NCBI RefSeq assembly: GCF_000621585.1
Contig: NZ_KK211310.1
Span: 94,104-158,103, forward strand
DNA length: 64,000 nt
Direction of reading: 5' to 3'
Source: [Eubacterium] cellulosolvens LD2006
Lineage (GTDB): Bacteria > Bacillota > Clostridia > Lachnospirales > Lachnospiraceae
Every line of letters starts with the position of its first letter. Position 1 is the first letter of the stretch. Under the pieces are notes generated by a model, which saw only the letters and a list, made by a program, of their open reading frames with translations, did not search any database and was not told the DNA's origin. Position numbers and translations under genes: made by a program. Below are positions 8,167 through 18,158 of the stretch, piece by piece.

Positions 8167-9714
8167 TTATTTCTTGATCAGGAGAGACTGTCCTGTCATC
8201 TCAGCCGGCTTCTCCATTCCCATCATGTCGATCATGGTCGGAACGATGTCGCAGAGAGCGCCGCCCTCTTTGAGTGTGTAGGCCGGATCATAGTTTACAA
8301 GAATGAACGGAACCGGATTTGTAGTGTGAGCTGTCCAAGGCTCGCCGGTTGCCTCATCCACCATCAGCTCTGCATTTCCGTGGTCTGCAGTGATGAACAT
8401 CTGTCCGTCCACCTCTTTGAGAGCCTCTACAGCCTTGCCGATGCACTCGTCAACAGCCTCGATGGCAGCGATGGCAGCAGCCTCAACACCGGTGTGTCCT
8501 ACCATATCCGGGTTCGCGAAGTTGATGACGATCACGTCGTATTTTCCGGAGCGGATCGCCTCACAGAGCTTGTCGCATACCTTCGGCGCGCTCATCTCCG
8601 GCTGAAGATCATAGGTCGCTACCTTCGGGGACGGAACGAGTACACGATCCTCTCCCTCGTTCGGCTCCTCAACGCCGCCGTTGAAGAAGAATGTTACGTG
8701 CGCGTACTTCTCCGTCTCGGCGATTCTTGCCTGTTTCAGGTTGTTGGCCGCAAGCCACTCACCGAAGGTATTCTTCAGAGACTCTTTCTTGAACGCGATC
8801 AGCTTGTTCGGGATTGTCTCATCGTAATCTTTGAAGCAAACGAACGTAAGATTCTCCAGCTGTTTTCTCTCGAAACCTGTGAACGCCGGATCACAGAATG
8901 CTCTTGTGATCTCACGGGCACGGTCCGGGCGGAAATTGAAGAAGATCACGGAGTCACCATCTTTTACGGTTGTCACCGGCGTACCGTCCGCATTCTTCAT
9001 TACGGTCGGAATAACGAACTCGTCTGTCTTACCGTTGTCATAGGATGCCTGAACAGCCTGTACAGCATCAACGCCGCCGTCTACGCCCTCACCCTTTGTG
9101 AGCGCTGTGTAGGCGACCTCTACACGATCCCAGTTTGTATCTCTGTCCATCGCGTAGTAACGTCCGGAAATCACTCCGATCTTACCTACGCCAATCTCGT
9201 TCATCTTGTCGGAGAGCTGCTTTACATAGTCGATGCCGGATGCCGGAGGAGTGTCTCTTCCATCCAGGAAGCAGTGAACATAAACGTTCTCAAAATTCTG
9301 CTTCTTGCAGAGCTCAAGAAGAGCAAAGAGATGTGTGATATGGCTGTGAACACCGCCGTCCGAGAGAAGTCCCCAGAGGTGAAGATCTCCGTTGTTCGCT
9401 TTTGCATTATTTACTGCTTTCAGAAGCTCCTCGTTCTCAAAGAAGTCGCCGTCCTTGATAGACTTTGTGATTCTCGTAAGATCCTGGTATACGATACGAC
9501 CAGCGCCCATGTTCATATGACCAACCTCGGAGTTGCCCATCTGACCGTCCGGAAGTCCGACAAACTCTCCGCTGGCCTGTCCCTCAACATAAGGACACTG
9601 GCTCTTCAGCTGATCCATGACAGGTGTTTTCGCCTGACATACCGCGTTGTGCTCGCACTTCGGATTCTCCCCGTAACCGTCAAGAATCATGAGAACTGTA
9701 GGTTTCTTTGCCAT
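8167..9714 (-). CDS. gpmI: 2,3-bisphosphoglycerate-independent phosphoglycerate mutase
   Basis: Interconverts 3- and 2-phosphoglycerate in glycolysis using two Mn2+ ions. 515 aa from the ATG at 9714, which follows AAAGGAGATACAACT; an upstream in-frame start is possible but has no ribosome site. Alkaline-phosphatase-fold marks are the N-terminal metal aspartate in VLMILDGYGEN, the phospho-accepting serine in GQMGNSEVGHMNMGAG, FLDGRDTPP, and C-terminal metal ligands in NFANPDMVGHTG and FITADHGNAELM. Single-gene transcription unit with promoter at 9768-9796. Confidence 0.97.
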   Translation of the reverse strand: MAKKPTVLMILDGYGENPKCEHNAVCQAKTPVMDQLKSQCPYVEGQASGEFVGLPDGQMGNSEVGHMNMGAGRIVYQDLTRITKSIKDGDFFENEELLKAVNNAKANNGDLHLWGLLSDGGVHSHITHLFALLELCKKQNFENVYVHCFLDGRDTPPASGIDYVKQLSDKMNEIGVGKIGVISGRYYAMDRDTNWDRVEVAYTALTKGEGVDGGVDAVQAVQASYDNGKTDEFVIPTVMKNADGTPVTTVKDGDSVIFFNFRPDRAREITRAFCDPAFTGFERKQLENLTFVCFKDYDETIPNKLIAFKKESLKNTFGEWLAANNLKQARIAETEKYAHVTFFFNGGVEEPNEGEDRVLVPSPKVATYDLQPEMSAPKVCDKLCEAIRSGKYDVIVINFANPDMVGHTGVEAAAIAAIEAVDECIGKAVEALKEVDGQMFITADHGNAELMVDEATGEPWTAHTTNPVPFILVNYDPAYTLKEGGALCDIVPTMIDMMGMEKPAEMTGQSLLIKK

Positions 9715-9767
9715 AGTTGTATCTCCTTTATATAAATGCTCAATGTGTTTATTTTTTGTCATTCCTA

Positions 9768-9796
9768 ATCATACTAAGAATGAACATAAAATACAA
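9768..9796 (-). promoter_or_regulatory. gpmI promoter
   Basis: Minus strand TTGTAT (9791-9796), 17-base spacer, TATGAT (9768-9773). Confidence 0.6.
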
Positions 9797-9865
9797 GGTT
9801 CTTTTTGAGGAGTTCCCGAAGACCACGGGCAACGCAGACCTCCTCTTCCGGTGCCGGTGCGACGT

Positions 9866-9895
9866 TTGCCTTTGCGCCGGATAATATGCTATACT
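9866..9895 (+). promoter_or_regulatory. Promoter of the DUF4364 gene
   Basis: TTGCCT (9866-9871), 18-base spacer, TATACT (9890-9895), divergent from the gpmI promoter. Confidence 0.55.
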
Positions 9896-9969
9896 CGTAA
9901 CTGTTCAAAGGTATCAAAACGGACCGGTCTGTCTGAGTGAATCGGCAGTCGTACACGGAGGAAAAATAT

Positions 9970-10485
9970 ATGCTTGATTCTACCTATTCCTTATATAAAC
10001 TGATCATTCTGTATATGCTGAAGAAGGTCTCCTTTCCGCTGACAAGCACGCAGATTTCCGACCTTGTCATCAGCAGAAATTATACGTCCTACTTCCATCT
10101 CCGGGAAGTACTACACGAGATGGAGACGTCCAATCTTCTGACCACCTATTCCAAAAATCACATGACCTACTACAAGATCACGGATGCCGGCTCTCAGACG
10201 GTGGATTACTTCGAGAATGAAATTTCACCGGAGATTCGTCAGGAGATTTCCGACTATCTCACCAGTCACTCCTATGAGATGCGGAGCGAGGCGGCCACCT
10301 TCGCCGAATACTACAAAGACGGCGATTCGAATTACATCGTGAGCTGCATCGCGAGAGAGGGAAACCAGACATTAATCGAAATCAAACTCTCCGTGCCGAC
10401 GCAGAACGCGGCCGAGACGCTCGCCGAAAACTGGAAACGGAAAAATCAGGAGACCTACGAGGCGATCATGAAGATCCTGATGTAA
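9970..10485 (+). CDS. DUF4364 family protein, winged-helix-like
   Basis: 171 aa from the ATG at 9970, chosen because GGAGGAAAA lies just upstream. The N-terminal half (YKLIILYMLKKVSFPLTSTQISDL, in parts) reads like a winged-helix DNA-binding domain: helix, LTSTQISD helix, then LREVLHEMETSNLLTTY and the wing YYKITDAG. The C-terminal half (about 80-171) is an alpha/beta domain ending in a charged helix. This architecture matches DUF4364, a Clostridia family of presumed transcriptional regulators with no proven target. It stands alone on the plus strand, divergent from gpmI. Confidence 0.85.
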   Translation: MLDSTYSLYKLIILYMLKKVSFPLTSTQISDLVISRNYTSYFHLREVLHEMETSNLLTTYSKNHMTYYKITDAGSQTVDYFENEISPEIRQEISDYLTSHSYEMRSEAATFAEYYKDGDSNYIVSCIAREGNQTLIEIKLSVPTQNAAETLAENWKRKNQETYEAIMKILM

Positions 10486-10599
10486 ATCATCCGATTCATG
10501 ATTCATTACAAAACTCCCATACATGTAACTTCGGAATTCTTCTTACAATTGATAAATCAAAATGCCGCAGAAATCCGAGGGAATTTCCATAACATAACC

Positions 10600-10652
10600 A
10601 AAGAGGCAGACATACAAACCGCTCATGACGGTGGTTGTATGTCTGCCTCTTT
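10600..10652. terminator. Bidirectional terminator between the DUF4364 gene and rarA
   Basis: Perfect 18-bp inverted repeat: AAAGAGGCAGACATACAA (10600-10617) and its complement (10635-10652), 17-base loop, A/T tracts at both sides. It serves the two convergent genes. The preceding segment (10568-10590) resembles half of the dispersed palindromic element. Confidence 0.85.
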
Positions 10653-10659
10653 TATGTTC

Positions 10660-11988
10660 CTACTCCAGATTTTTCTCTCTTCCGATCTTTGAAAAGTACT
10701 CCCGGATATTTGCCTCATATCCGTTCTCTGTCGGACGGTAGAAGGTCGTATCCTTAATCTCATCCGGCAGGTACTGCTGTTCCACATAGTGCATCGGAAA
10801 GTCATGGGCATACTTGTAACCGATTCCGTGGCCGAGGTTCTCGTGGCCGTGATAATGGGCATCCTGGAGATGCACCGGAACGGTCGTCTTCGTATTTCGC
10901 ACCGAATCCATCGCCGCGAAGATCGCATTCGTACAGGAATTGCTCTTCGGCGCGCTGGCCACGTAGATCGCCGCCTGGGCAAGGATCAGATTGGACTCCG
11001 GAAGACCGACTCTCTCCACTTCTGCTGCCGCCGACGCGGCCACGACCATTGCCATGGGATCCGCGTTGCCGACATCCTCAGAGGCACAGATCATGATTCG
11101 TCTCGCGATGAATTTGATATCCTCTCCGGCGTAGAGCATTTTTGCCAGATAGTAGACAGCGGCGTCCGGGTCGGAACCGCGCATACTCTTAATAAAGGCC
11201 GAGATCGTATCATAGTGCTGATCCCCGGTCTTGTCATAGCGAAGCACCCTCTTCTGAATACATTCCGAAGCAGTTTCGAGATCGATGTGAATCCTTCCGT
11301 CCTCCGACGGTTCCGTGGTCAGAACGCCGAGCTCAATGGCGTTGAGCGCTGCTCTCGCGTCTCCTCCGGCCATATCCGCAAGAAAATCCGCCGCATCAGG
11401 CTCCAGAACCGCGTGATAACTCCCGAGTCCCTTCACAGGATCTTCGACCGCCCGCAGGATGAGTGTTCGAACGTCCTCCTTTGCGAGAGGCTTCAGTTCA
11501 AAAACCACTGACCTTGAGATCAACGCAGTGTTTACCTCAAAATACGGATTCTCCGTCGTCGCTCCGATCAGGATCACGGTTCCGTCCTCGACATAGGGCA
11601 GCAGGAAATCCTGCTGCCCCTTGTTGAAACGGTGGATCTCATCGATAAAGAGAATCGTCTTCTTTCCGTACATTCCTCTTCGGTTCTGCGCCTCTTTGAC
11701 CGCCGCCTCCATGTCCTTCTTGCCGGAAGTGGTGGCGTTCATCTGCGCGAATTCCGCGCTCGTCGTGTTCGCGATCACTCTGGCCAGCGTCGTCTTTCCC
11801 GTTCCCGGGGGGCCGTAAAAGATGATGGAACTGAGCTTGTCCGCCTTGATCGCGCGGTAGAGCATTCTTCCTTTGCCGATGATATGCTCCTGCCCGACGA
11901 CCTCCTCGAGAGTCTCCGGCCGCATCCTTGAGGCCAGCGGAGACTCGTTCTCTTTGTTCTGCGTTGCCATGTACTCGAATAGATCCAT
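10660..11988 (-). CDS. rarA: Replication-associated recombination protein A (RarA/MgsA, AAA+ ATPase)
   Basis: Clamp-loader-like ATPase that acts at stalled replication forks. 442 aa. The N-terminus SPLASRMRPETLEEVVGQEHIIG is the family opening. Walker A is GPPGTGKTTLARVI, Walker B is ILFIDEIHRFNKGQQD, sensor 1 is LIGATTENPYFEVN. The C-terminal tetramerisation domain shows KSMRGSDPDAAVYYLAKM, ARRIMICASEDVGNADP and, at the end, YKYAHDFPMHYVEQQYLPD. It lies 9 bases downstream of the first DUF2298 gene and is probably cotranscribed with it, although no functional link is known. Confidence 0.97.
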   Translation of the reverse strand: MDLFEYMATQNKENESPLASRMRPETLEEVVGQEHIIGKGRMLYRAIKADKLSSIIFYGPPGTGKTTLARVIANTTSAEFAQMNATTSGKKDMEAAVKEAQNRRGMYGKKTILFIDEIHRFNKGQQDFLLPYVEDGTVILIGATTENPYFEVNTALISRSVVFELKPLAKEDVRTLILRAVEDPVKGLGSYHAVLEPDAADFLADMAGGDARAALNAIELGVLTTEPSEDGRIHIDLETASECIQKRVLRYDKTGDQHYDTISAFIKSMRGSDPDAAVYYLAKMLYAGEDIKFIARRIMICASEDVGNADPMAMVVAASAAAEVERVGLPESNLILAQAAIYVASAPKSNSCTNAIFAAMDSVRNTKTTVPVHLQDAHYHGHENLGHGIGYKYAHDFPMHYVEQQYLPDEIKDTTFYRPTENGYEANIREYFSKIGREKNLE

Positions 11989-11997
11989 AGTTTTTCC

Positions 11998-14430
11998 TTA
12001 TTCTTTTACTTTAACAATAAATGAAGTGTCATTCTCAAATACCACTTCACCGAGTGTTTTCAGGAACTCCCTGTCCATACTCTCTCCGTACTTTGACTCC
12101 TCACAGGAGCCGACAAAAATGTAGGAGATATCGTATTTATCAATGATTTCCCTTGCTTGTTCCTCCGTCGACGCCGTGTAGACAAGCTCGATGTCCGCGT
12201 TTTTGACATTGAGATCGTCGGTGTCGTTTCTCCACAACCACTCGTGAACGTACCAGCCGGCAACGGTCGGGATACCCGTCATCGCCGATACCCGCTCGTA
12301 CTCGGAATAGCTGTCGCCGTTTGCCTCCAGACAGATCGGTTGTCCCTCAACATTTTCATTCAGCCAGCGGATCGCCTCTGCGTCGCCAGGATAATCGTTC
12401 TCAAGGAACTGCGTACAATCAAGACCGATGTTCTCATTGCTCTTCAGACCGAACCAGGTATCGACGCTGTACGGCATATAGGCGAGCGTCGTACCGAACA
12501 GAAGAATCAGCATTGCCGACACGCCACGGATCGCAACTGTCTTTCGTCCGTCCTTCTCCTTCAGCAGATCCGAAACTTTCGGCTCGAAGAGGAACCAGAT
12601 CACCAGATATACGCCCGCGAGAAGAATCATGGCAATCAGCTTCACCGCACCCGGGAAATCGCTCATCGCGTTGAGAATCATCACGAACAGAATTCCTGTG
12701 ATCACGCGGATCGCATAGATCTCCAGCGGCGTCATCACGCCCTTCTGCTTTTTCACCGTCGTCTTTGCGGCAGCAACTTCCTCTTCGCCCGGCTCAAGGT
12801 GCGCAAACACACGCACAAACGTATATCCCATCATCAGCGCAAAGAGAATGAATCCCTGATAAGTGAGCTTGAACATCGTATTGGATCTTGCGAAACCCTC
12901 TTCATAGATGTCGCGCACATAAACAAGCTCCGGAATCAGAATCAGTCCGAAACCGCAGAGTCCGAGGATTGCTGCAAAAATATCCGGCTTCGGAACTTCT
13001 GTTTTTGTCTTTTTATACCAGCGCGCCAGAACGATCAGAAGCACGATCCAGACCGCAACCGGCAGGCCCCAGAGAATGAGCATCTGGTGCGGCAGCGTGT
13101 GATGCTTCGCGATACCGATACCGGAAACCATCGCCTTAAACTGCAGCGTAAACGGCAGAGCCGCGAGCAGATTAACCGCAAAAACAAGGGCCGACTCACA
13201 GACGCAGTACACAACCGCTTTCTTTTTGTCGGTGCGGAAATATCTGTACCACGCCGCATAGATCACGGTAAAGAACGTCACAGTGAAGTAAATAATGAAA
13301 TCCCAGAAGTTTGTCCAGTGGAACAGTCCGATAAAGAAACCACAGAACAGGAAGTACGGATTTAAGAGATCGAGGATCATCGCCTTCCATCCGGCCTCTT
13401 TCTTCGGTTCCATCTTCTTCATTCGCTGTACATAGGCATACAGCAGTCCCACCACAGTGAGGACGAACATAATATTGATCATATGCGCATGGACATCACC
13501 GAGGACGAAGGAGTAGGAAGGATACTCATGAATACACTGATCTTTCTCGTTGACCGGATTGTAGCCGATATATCTCGTCGAATCCGGGAACCAGTAATCC
13601 TCCCAACCCTCGAGTTTCAGAAAAGCTCCGAAGAGCTTGTACACCACATAATGCACATTTCCCGCCATGGACAGGCCTGCTCCCGCCAGGATTCCGCCTG
13701 CTGTCGCTGCGCCGAATGAACTCTTTTTCGAGAGAGCAAATCTGTCCGCGATCATCTGCCAGATCACGGAGAACGGGAGAACAAACGCGAAGGCCGCGAT
13801 CGTCATGCGATAGAGATTGTAGGCCTGTTTCACCGGAACAAAACAGAGTTTCTCGATGAACACGCCGTAATACTGGCCGCCGTAATAATAGTTGATGATA
13901 TCCGTTCCATACCAGATATCTTTGGCCGGCAGAACCGGATTGCGATCCATGGCCGCCATAAATCCGTAGTCCATGAACTTCTCGGTTCCGGTCGCATTCG
14001 GATTGAAGCAGGTGAAATAGGTCCACATCAGGAACACGCCGAGGAAAAGCATCTCCTCGAGAATGATGAGATCAATATCCGGTACGGATGTCTCTTTGCG
14101 AATCGTAAAGATCACCCAGCAGATACCGATCAGAATCAGCGACACGATGATACACTTCGCGTTCGTGAATTTCATCACGCCGGCACACCCCAGAACCCAC
14201 ACAACAAAGCCGGCAATCGCGATTCCGATGGTTTTCGCGAATACCCATCCTCTGTCCGAGAATCCGGAGAACATCGCGCTTGTGAGCGGATAGAATCCGA
14301 GTCCCATAATCAGAATGATCAGGTACCAGCGCAAAAAAGCAGGAAAATCAGCGCCGAGGAGTACTTTTCCGGTAATCATGAGCGCAAGAATTCCTGCCAT
14401 AAAAATAAATGACTTTTTGTGTTGCTGCAT
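11998..14430 (-). CDS. DUF2298 / YYY-domain polytopic membrane protein, copy A
   Basis: About 810 aa with a dozen or more transmembrane segments and a C-terminal soluble domain. The TIGR03662 'YYY' region is visible as DIINYYYGGQYYGVFIEKL. The C-terminal domain has the family motif TGIPTVAGWYVHEWLWR. YYY proteins are predicted GT-C-type membrane glycosyltransferases, unproven here. The start is taken at the ATG at 14430 (MQQHKKSF) because the paralogue begins at the matching place and a TATAAT (14471-14476) lies inside the longer frame. Nearly the same protein is encoded next door at 14588-17032, so this is a tandem duplication. rarA follows 9 bases downstream. Confidence 0.85.
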   Translation of the reverse strand: MQQHKKSFIFMAGILALMITGKVLLGADFPAFLRWYLIILIMGLGFYPLTSAMFSGFSDRGWVFAKTIGIAIAGFVVWVLGCAGVMKFTNAKCIIVSLILIGICWVIFTIRKETSVPDIDLIILEEMLFLGVFLMWTYFTCFNPNATGTEKFMDYGFMAAMDRNPVLPAKDIWYGTDIINYYYGGQYYGVFIEKLCFVPVKQAYNLYRMTIAAFAFVLPFSVIWQMIADRFALSKKSSFGAATAGGILAGAGLSMAGNVHYVVYKLFGAFLKLEGWEDYWFPDSTRYIGYNPVNEKDQCIHEYPSYSFVLGDVHAHMINIMFVLTVVGLLYAYVQRMKKMEPKKEAGWKAMILDLLNPYFLFCGFFIGLFHWTNFWDFIIYFTVTFFTVIYAAWYRYFRTDKKKAVVYCVCESALVFAVNLLAALPFTLQFKAMVSGIGIAKHHTLPHQMLILWGLPVAVWIVLLIVLARWYKKTKTEVPKPDIFAAILGLCGFGLILIPELVYVRDIYEEGFARSNTMFKLTYQGFILFALMMGYTFVRVFAHLEPGEEEVAAAKTTVKKQKGVMTPLEIYAIRVITGILFVMILNAMSDFPGAVKLIAMILLAGVYLVIWFLFEPKVSDLLKEKDGRKTVAIRGVSAMLILLFGTTLAYMPYSVDTWFGLKSNENIGLDCTQFLENDYPGDAEAIRWLNENVEGQPICLEANGDSYSEYERVSAMTGIPTVAGWYVHEWLWRNDTDDLNVKNADIELVYTASTEEQAREIIDKYDISYIFVGSCEESKYGESMDREFLKTLGEVVFENDTSFIVKVKE

Positions 14431-14587
14431 AGAAAAACACCTAAACCTTCCTTTAAGCTTTAATGCAACAATTATAACACACAAATTGTCTTAATTTAAT
14501 CATCAATTAGTGATTCTTTATAAAAAAGTAAAAAATATTCTATTCGTTTCGGGTCGCCATGTACCCGAAACGATCAATCGTTCGCCC

Positions 14588-17032
14588 TTATTTTTTAACC
14601 TTTACAATACATGAAGTATCGTTCTCGAACACCACTTCACCGAGGGATTTCAGGAAGTCTTTGTCCATTTTTTCTCCGTATTTCTCCTCTTCGCACGAGC
14701 CGATAAAAATATATGAGATGTCGTATTTCTCAATGATTCCCCTGACAGTTGCCGCATCCTTCGAAGTATAGACCGTCTCAACGTCTGCGTTTCTGACGGC
14801 CCGATCAGCCGAATCGCACCTCCACAGTTTTTCGTGAGTCTCCCAGCCCACAACGGTCGGTATTCCCGTCATCGCGGATACGCGCTCGTACTTAGAATAA
14901 CTATTCCCGTTTGCCTCCAGACAGATCGGCTGTCCCTCGACGTTCTCGTCCAGCCAGCGGATGGCCTCGGCGTCCCCGGAATACCACTCTGGTTTTTCAA
15001 TAAATGTTGTACAATCGATACCTATAAATTTGTTAACTGTCGGACAGAACCATGTATCGACACTGTGCGGCATGTAGAGAAGCGTCATACCGAAAATGAG
15101 AATGAGTAACGCGGAAACACCGCGGATCAACAGTTCTTTTCGTCCTTCCTTATCTTTGAGAGAATTCACAATCTTCGGCTCGAAGACAAACCAGATCAGC
15201 AGATATATTCCTAAGAAAAGAAGAAACGCAAGTACCTTCACTACACCGGGAAAATCACCCAACGCATTGAGGATCATCACAAACAGGCCTCCGGTGAGTA
15301 CGCGGACCGCGTAGATCGCGGAGATCTTCAGCGGAGACATCACGCATGTCTGTTTTGCCTCAGGCAGCATTAAGGAAGCCTTTTCCACCTCACGCTGCTC
15401 GTTGTGCGCCAGCACTCTCACAAACGTATATCCCATCATCAACGCAAACAGAATAAAGCCCTGATAGGTGAGTTTGAACATTGTGTTGGCTCGCGCGCTA
15501 CTCTCATAGATATCTCGAACGTAAACAAGCTCCGGAATCAGAATCAGTCCAACACCGCAGAGGCCGAGGATTGCAGCGAAAACATCCGGTTTCGGAACTT
15601 CTGCATTTGTCTTTTTATACCAGCGCGCCAAGACAATCAGGAGTACGATCCAGACAGCAACCGGCAGTCCCCAGAGAACGAGCAGCTGGTGCGGAAGCGT
15701 GTGGTGCCTCGCGATGCGGATTCCGGTGACCATCGCCTTAAACTGCAGTGTGAACGGCAGGGCCGCCAGCAGATTGACCGCAAAAACGAGAGCCGACTCG
15801 CAGACGCAGTACAGAACAGCCCGCTTTCTGTCGGTTCGGAAATATCGGTGCCACGCCGCATAGATCACGGTGAAGAATGTCACGGTGAAATAGATGATAA
15901 AATCCCAGAAGTTTGTCCAGTGAAACAGTCCGATAAAGAAACCGCAGAACAGGAAATACGGATTCAGAAGATCAAGAATGAACGCCTTCCGTCCGGCCAT
16001 CTTCTTCGGATCCGCTTTCTTCATGCGCCGAACATAGGCATACAGCAATCCAACGACAGTGAGAACAAACATTGTATTGGCCATGTGCGCATGGACATCC
16101 CCGATGACGAAGGAATACGACGGGAATTCATGAATACAGTGATCCTGACCGTTGGCCGGATTGTGGCCGACATATCTTGTCGAATTCGAGAACCTGTAAT
16201 CCGACCATCCTTCCAGCTTCAGAAAAGCACCCAGGAGTTTATATGCCACATAATGTACATTTCCGGCCATGGAGAGCCCTGCTCCCGCGAGGATTCCGCC
16301 TACAGTAGCCGCACCAAAAGAGTTCTTCCCGGCACAGGCGAACCTGTCAGCGAGCATCTGCCGGATCATAGAAAACGGAAGTACAAAGGCGAACGCCGCA
16401 ATCGACATGCGGTAGAGATTATACGCCTGTTTCACGGGTACAAAACAGAGCTTCTCGATGAACACACCGTAATACTGGCCGCCGTAATAGTAGTTGATGA
16501 TATCCGTTCCGTACCAGATATCTTTTGCCGGGAGGACCGGATTGCGGTCCATGGCCGCCATAAATCCGTAGTCCATGTACTTCTCGGTTCCGTACGCGAA
16601 CGGATTGAAGCAGGTGAAATAGGTCCACATCAGGAACACACCGAGGAAAAGCAGCTCCTCAAAAATAATGAGATCAATATCCGGAACAGAAATCTCTCTG
16701 CGGATCGTAAAAATCCCCCAGCAAATCCCAATCAAAATCAGCGTGACGATGATACACGTCACATTCGTGAATTTTATGACACCGGCGCATCCCAGAACCC
16801 AGACAACAAATCCGGAAATCGCGATGCCAATTGTCTTCGCGAATACCCATCCTCTGTCCGAGAATCCGGAGAACATCGCGCTTGTGAGCGGGTAGAATCC
16901 GAGTCCCATAATCAGAATGAGCAAATACCAACGCAAAAAAGCAGGAAAGTCAGTCCCCAAAAGTACCTTGCCGGTAATCATAAGTCCAAGAATTCCTGCT
17001 GTAAATAGAAATGATTTTTTATGTTGCAACAT
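14588..17032 (-). CDS. DUF2298 / YYY-domain polytopic membrane protein, copy B
   Basis: About 814 aa, colinear with copy A over its whole length and mostly identical in the membrane part; the C-terminal soluble domain has diverged more (TGIPTVVGWETHEKLWR versus copy A). It has the same NYYYGGQYYGVFIEKL motif. Start taken at ATG 17032 (MLQHKKSF), matching copy A, with GGGG just upstream; an ATG at 17056 is the alternative. A TACTATAAT -10-like box lies 40-50 bases upstream, so each copy seems to have its own promoter. Function inferred only: transfer of sugars onto a surface polymer would fit the fold and the neighbouring surface genes. Confidence 0.85.
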   Translation of the reverse strand: MLQHKKSFLFTAGILGLMITGKVLLGTDFPAFLRWYLLILIMGLGFYPLTSAMFSGFSDRGWVFAKTIGIAISGFVVWVLGCAGVIKFTNVTCIIVTLILIGICWGIFTIRREISVPDIDLIIFEELLFLGVFLMWTYFTCFNPFAYGTEKYMDYGFMAAMDRNPVLPAKDIWYGTDIINYYYGGQYYGVFIEKLCFVPVKQAYNLYRMSIAAFAFVLPFSMIRQMLADRFACAGKNSFGAATVGGILAGAGLSMAGNVHYVAYKLLGAFLKLEGWSDYRFSNSTRYVGHNPANGQDHCIHEFPSYSFVIGDVHAHMANTMFVLTVVGLLYAYVRRMKKADPKKMAGRKAFILDLLNPYFLFCGFFIGLFHWTNFWDFIIYFTVTFFTVIYAAWHRYFRTDRKRAVLYCVCESALVFAVNLLAALPFTLQFKAMVTGIRIARHHTLPHQLLVLWGLPVAVWIVLLIVLARWYKKTNAEVPKPDVFAAILGLCGVGLILIPELVYVRDIYESSARANTMFKLTYQGFILFALMMGYTFVRVLAHNEQREVEKASLMLPEAKQTCVMSPLKISAIYAVRVLTGGLFVMILNALGDFPGVVKVLAFLLFLGIYLLIWFVFEPKIVNSLKDKEGRKELLIRGVSALLILIFGMTLLYMPHSVDTWFCPTVNKFIGIDCTTFIEKPEWYSGDAEAIRWLDENVEGQPICLEANGNSYSKYERVSAMTGIPTVVGWETHEKLWRCDSADRAVRNADVETVYTSKDAATVRGIIEKYDISYIFIGSCEEEKYGEKMDKDFLKSLGEVVFENDTSCIVKVKK

Positions 17033-17151
17033 AATCCCCAAAATTAAACCTTTCATTGTTTTAGCTTAATAATTATAGTACGCAAATTATCTGAATTCAA
17101 CCATCAATCATTGGTCATATAGAAAAGTAAGAGGAATTATGCGCAAATTAC

Positions 17152-17184
17152 TGTTCGCCGGATGGGTTGACCATCCGGCGAACA
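17152..17184. terminator. Hairpin downstream of the nucleotidyltransferase gene
   Basis: Perfect 14-bp stem TGTTCGCCGGATGG / CCATCCGGCGAACA with a 5-base loop, about 35 bases past the stop at 17220. No long T-run follows on the minus strand, so it may act as a processing or weak termination site. Confidence 0.55.
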
Positions 17185-17219
17185 CAAAAATATCTTTTGA
17201 TTTTTTAAAAAGAAACCGT

Positions 17220-18155
17220 TCAAACCTGATCAAGCAGTCCGGCCGGATATTTTCCTTCGGCGATCATCTTCGCGAAGGCCTCTACAACGACCGGCTTGTC
17301 TTCCTTGTAGGTCACGCCGTACCACTTGTCGGAGGTCGTCATCACTTTTACCGCCGCCCGGTTTTCCTGCAGAAGCTCCTCAACAACGGACGGCAGGAAA
17401 AATTCTCCCTTCAGCGGATTTTCTGCCATGGCGCGATCCAGGAACTTCGGGAAACGGGCGGTGAGCTCATTCATCACGCTGTAGCCGAAGCCCCACATAT
17501 TCATGGACACAACGGTATCATCCGCGAGGGGCGTCCAGTTATTTCCGTCATCCTCCGTAAAGGCGATGCCGCTCTCCCGCTTTTCGATTCTTGTCCGCTC
17601 GACGACGCCGGTGAGTTCGCCGTTCGCGTCGACGCCGCAGACGCCGCGGGAGACAGAGCCGTTCTCAGTCACGGTGTTTTTCAGCTGATAGCCGATCATC
17701 GAATAGCGGTATTTCCCGTCGTCCTGCGCGCTCGAGAGGTAGTCAAACATGAGCTTAAACGCCTCGCGGCCGTAATAGTCATCCGCGTTGATGACCGCGA
17801 AGGGCGCACCGTTCACCGCCTCCTTACAGGAGAGAATGGCGTGACCGGTCCCCCAGGGTTTCACGCGGCCTTCCGGAACCTCATATCCCTCCGGAAGATT
17901 ATCGATTTTCTGAAACGCGTAGGTGACATGTACACGGTCTTTGATCCTGTCGCCGATCATCTCCTGAAAGAGAGCTTTGTTCTCCTCTTTGATCACAAAA
18001 ACAACATCCCGGAAGCCGGCCTGCACCGCGTCATAGATGGAATAATCTATGATCAGGTGTCCTCTGGCGTCCATCGGATCCATCTGTTTCATTCCGCCGT
18101 AGCGGCTTCCCATTCCTGCGGCCATAATGACCAGTACCGGTCTGTTATTTTTCAT
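17220..18155 (-). CDS. Sugar-nucleotide-type nucleotidyltransferase
   Basis: 311-aa protein with the N-terminal nucleotide-binding signature VLVIMAAGMGSRYGGMKQ (family LxAGxGxR), the substrate loop VKPWGTGHAILSCKEAV and the metal-binding INADDYYG. These mark it as a GT-A-fold NTP:sugar-1-phosphate (or related alcohol phosphate) nucleotidyltransferase, supplying an activated precursor in the cytoplasm. The exact sugar and NTP cannot be read. Only three bases separate it from the ABC-F gene upstream, and its AGGAGG lies inside that gene's end, so translation is coupled. Nearby YYY and LtaS-like genes suggest a cell-surface polymer role (inference). Confidence 0.8.
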   Translation of the reverse strand: MKNNRPVLVIMAAGMGSRYGGMKQMDPMDARGHLIIDYSIYDAVQAGFRDVVFVIKEENKALFQEMIGDRIKDRVHVTYAFQKIDNLPEGYEVPEGRVKPWGTGHAILSCKEAVNGAPFAVINADDYYGREAFKLMFDYLSSAQDDGKYRYSMIGYQLKNTVTENGSVSRGVCGVDANGELTGVVERTRIEKRESGIAFTEDDGNNWTPLADDTVVSMNMWGFGYSVMNELTARFPKFLDRAMAENPLKGEFFLPSVVEELLQENRAAVKVMTTSDKWYGVTYKEDKPVVVEAFAKMIAEGKYPAGLLDQV

Positions 18156-18158
18156 CGA

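Noticed and set aside
12157-13365. Long plus-strand frames antisense to the YYY, LtaS-like, ilvD and tgt genes.
   Set aside because: They are codon-bias shadows, rich in His/Arg with no motifs, while the opposite strand encodes well-supported proteins.
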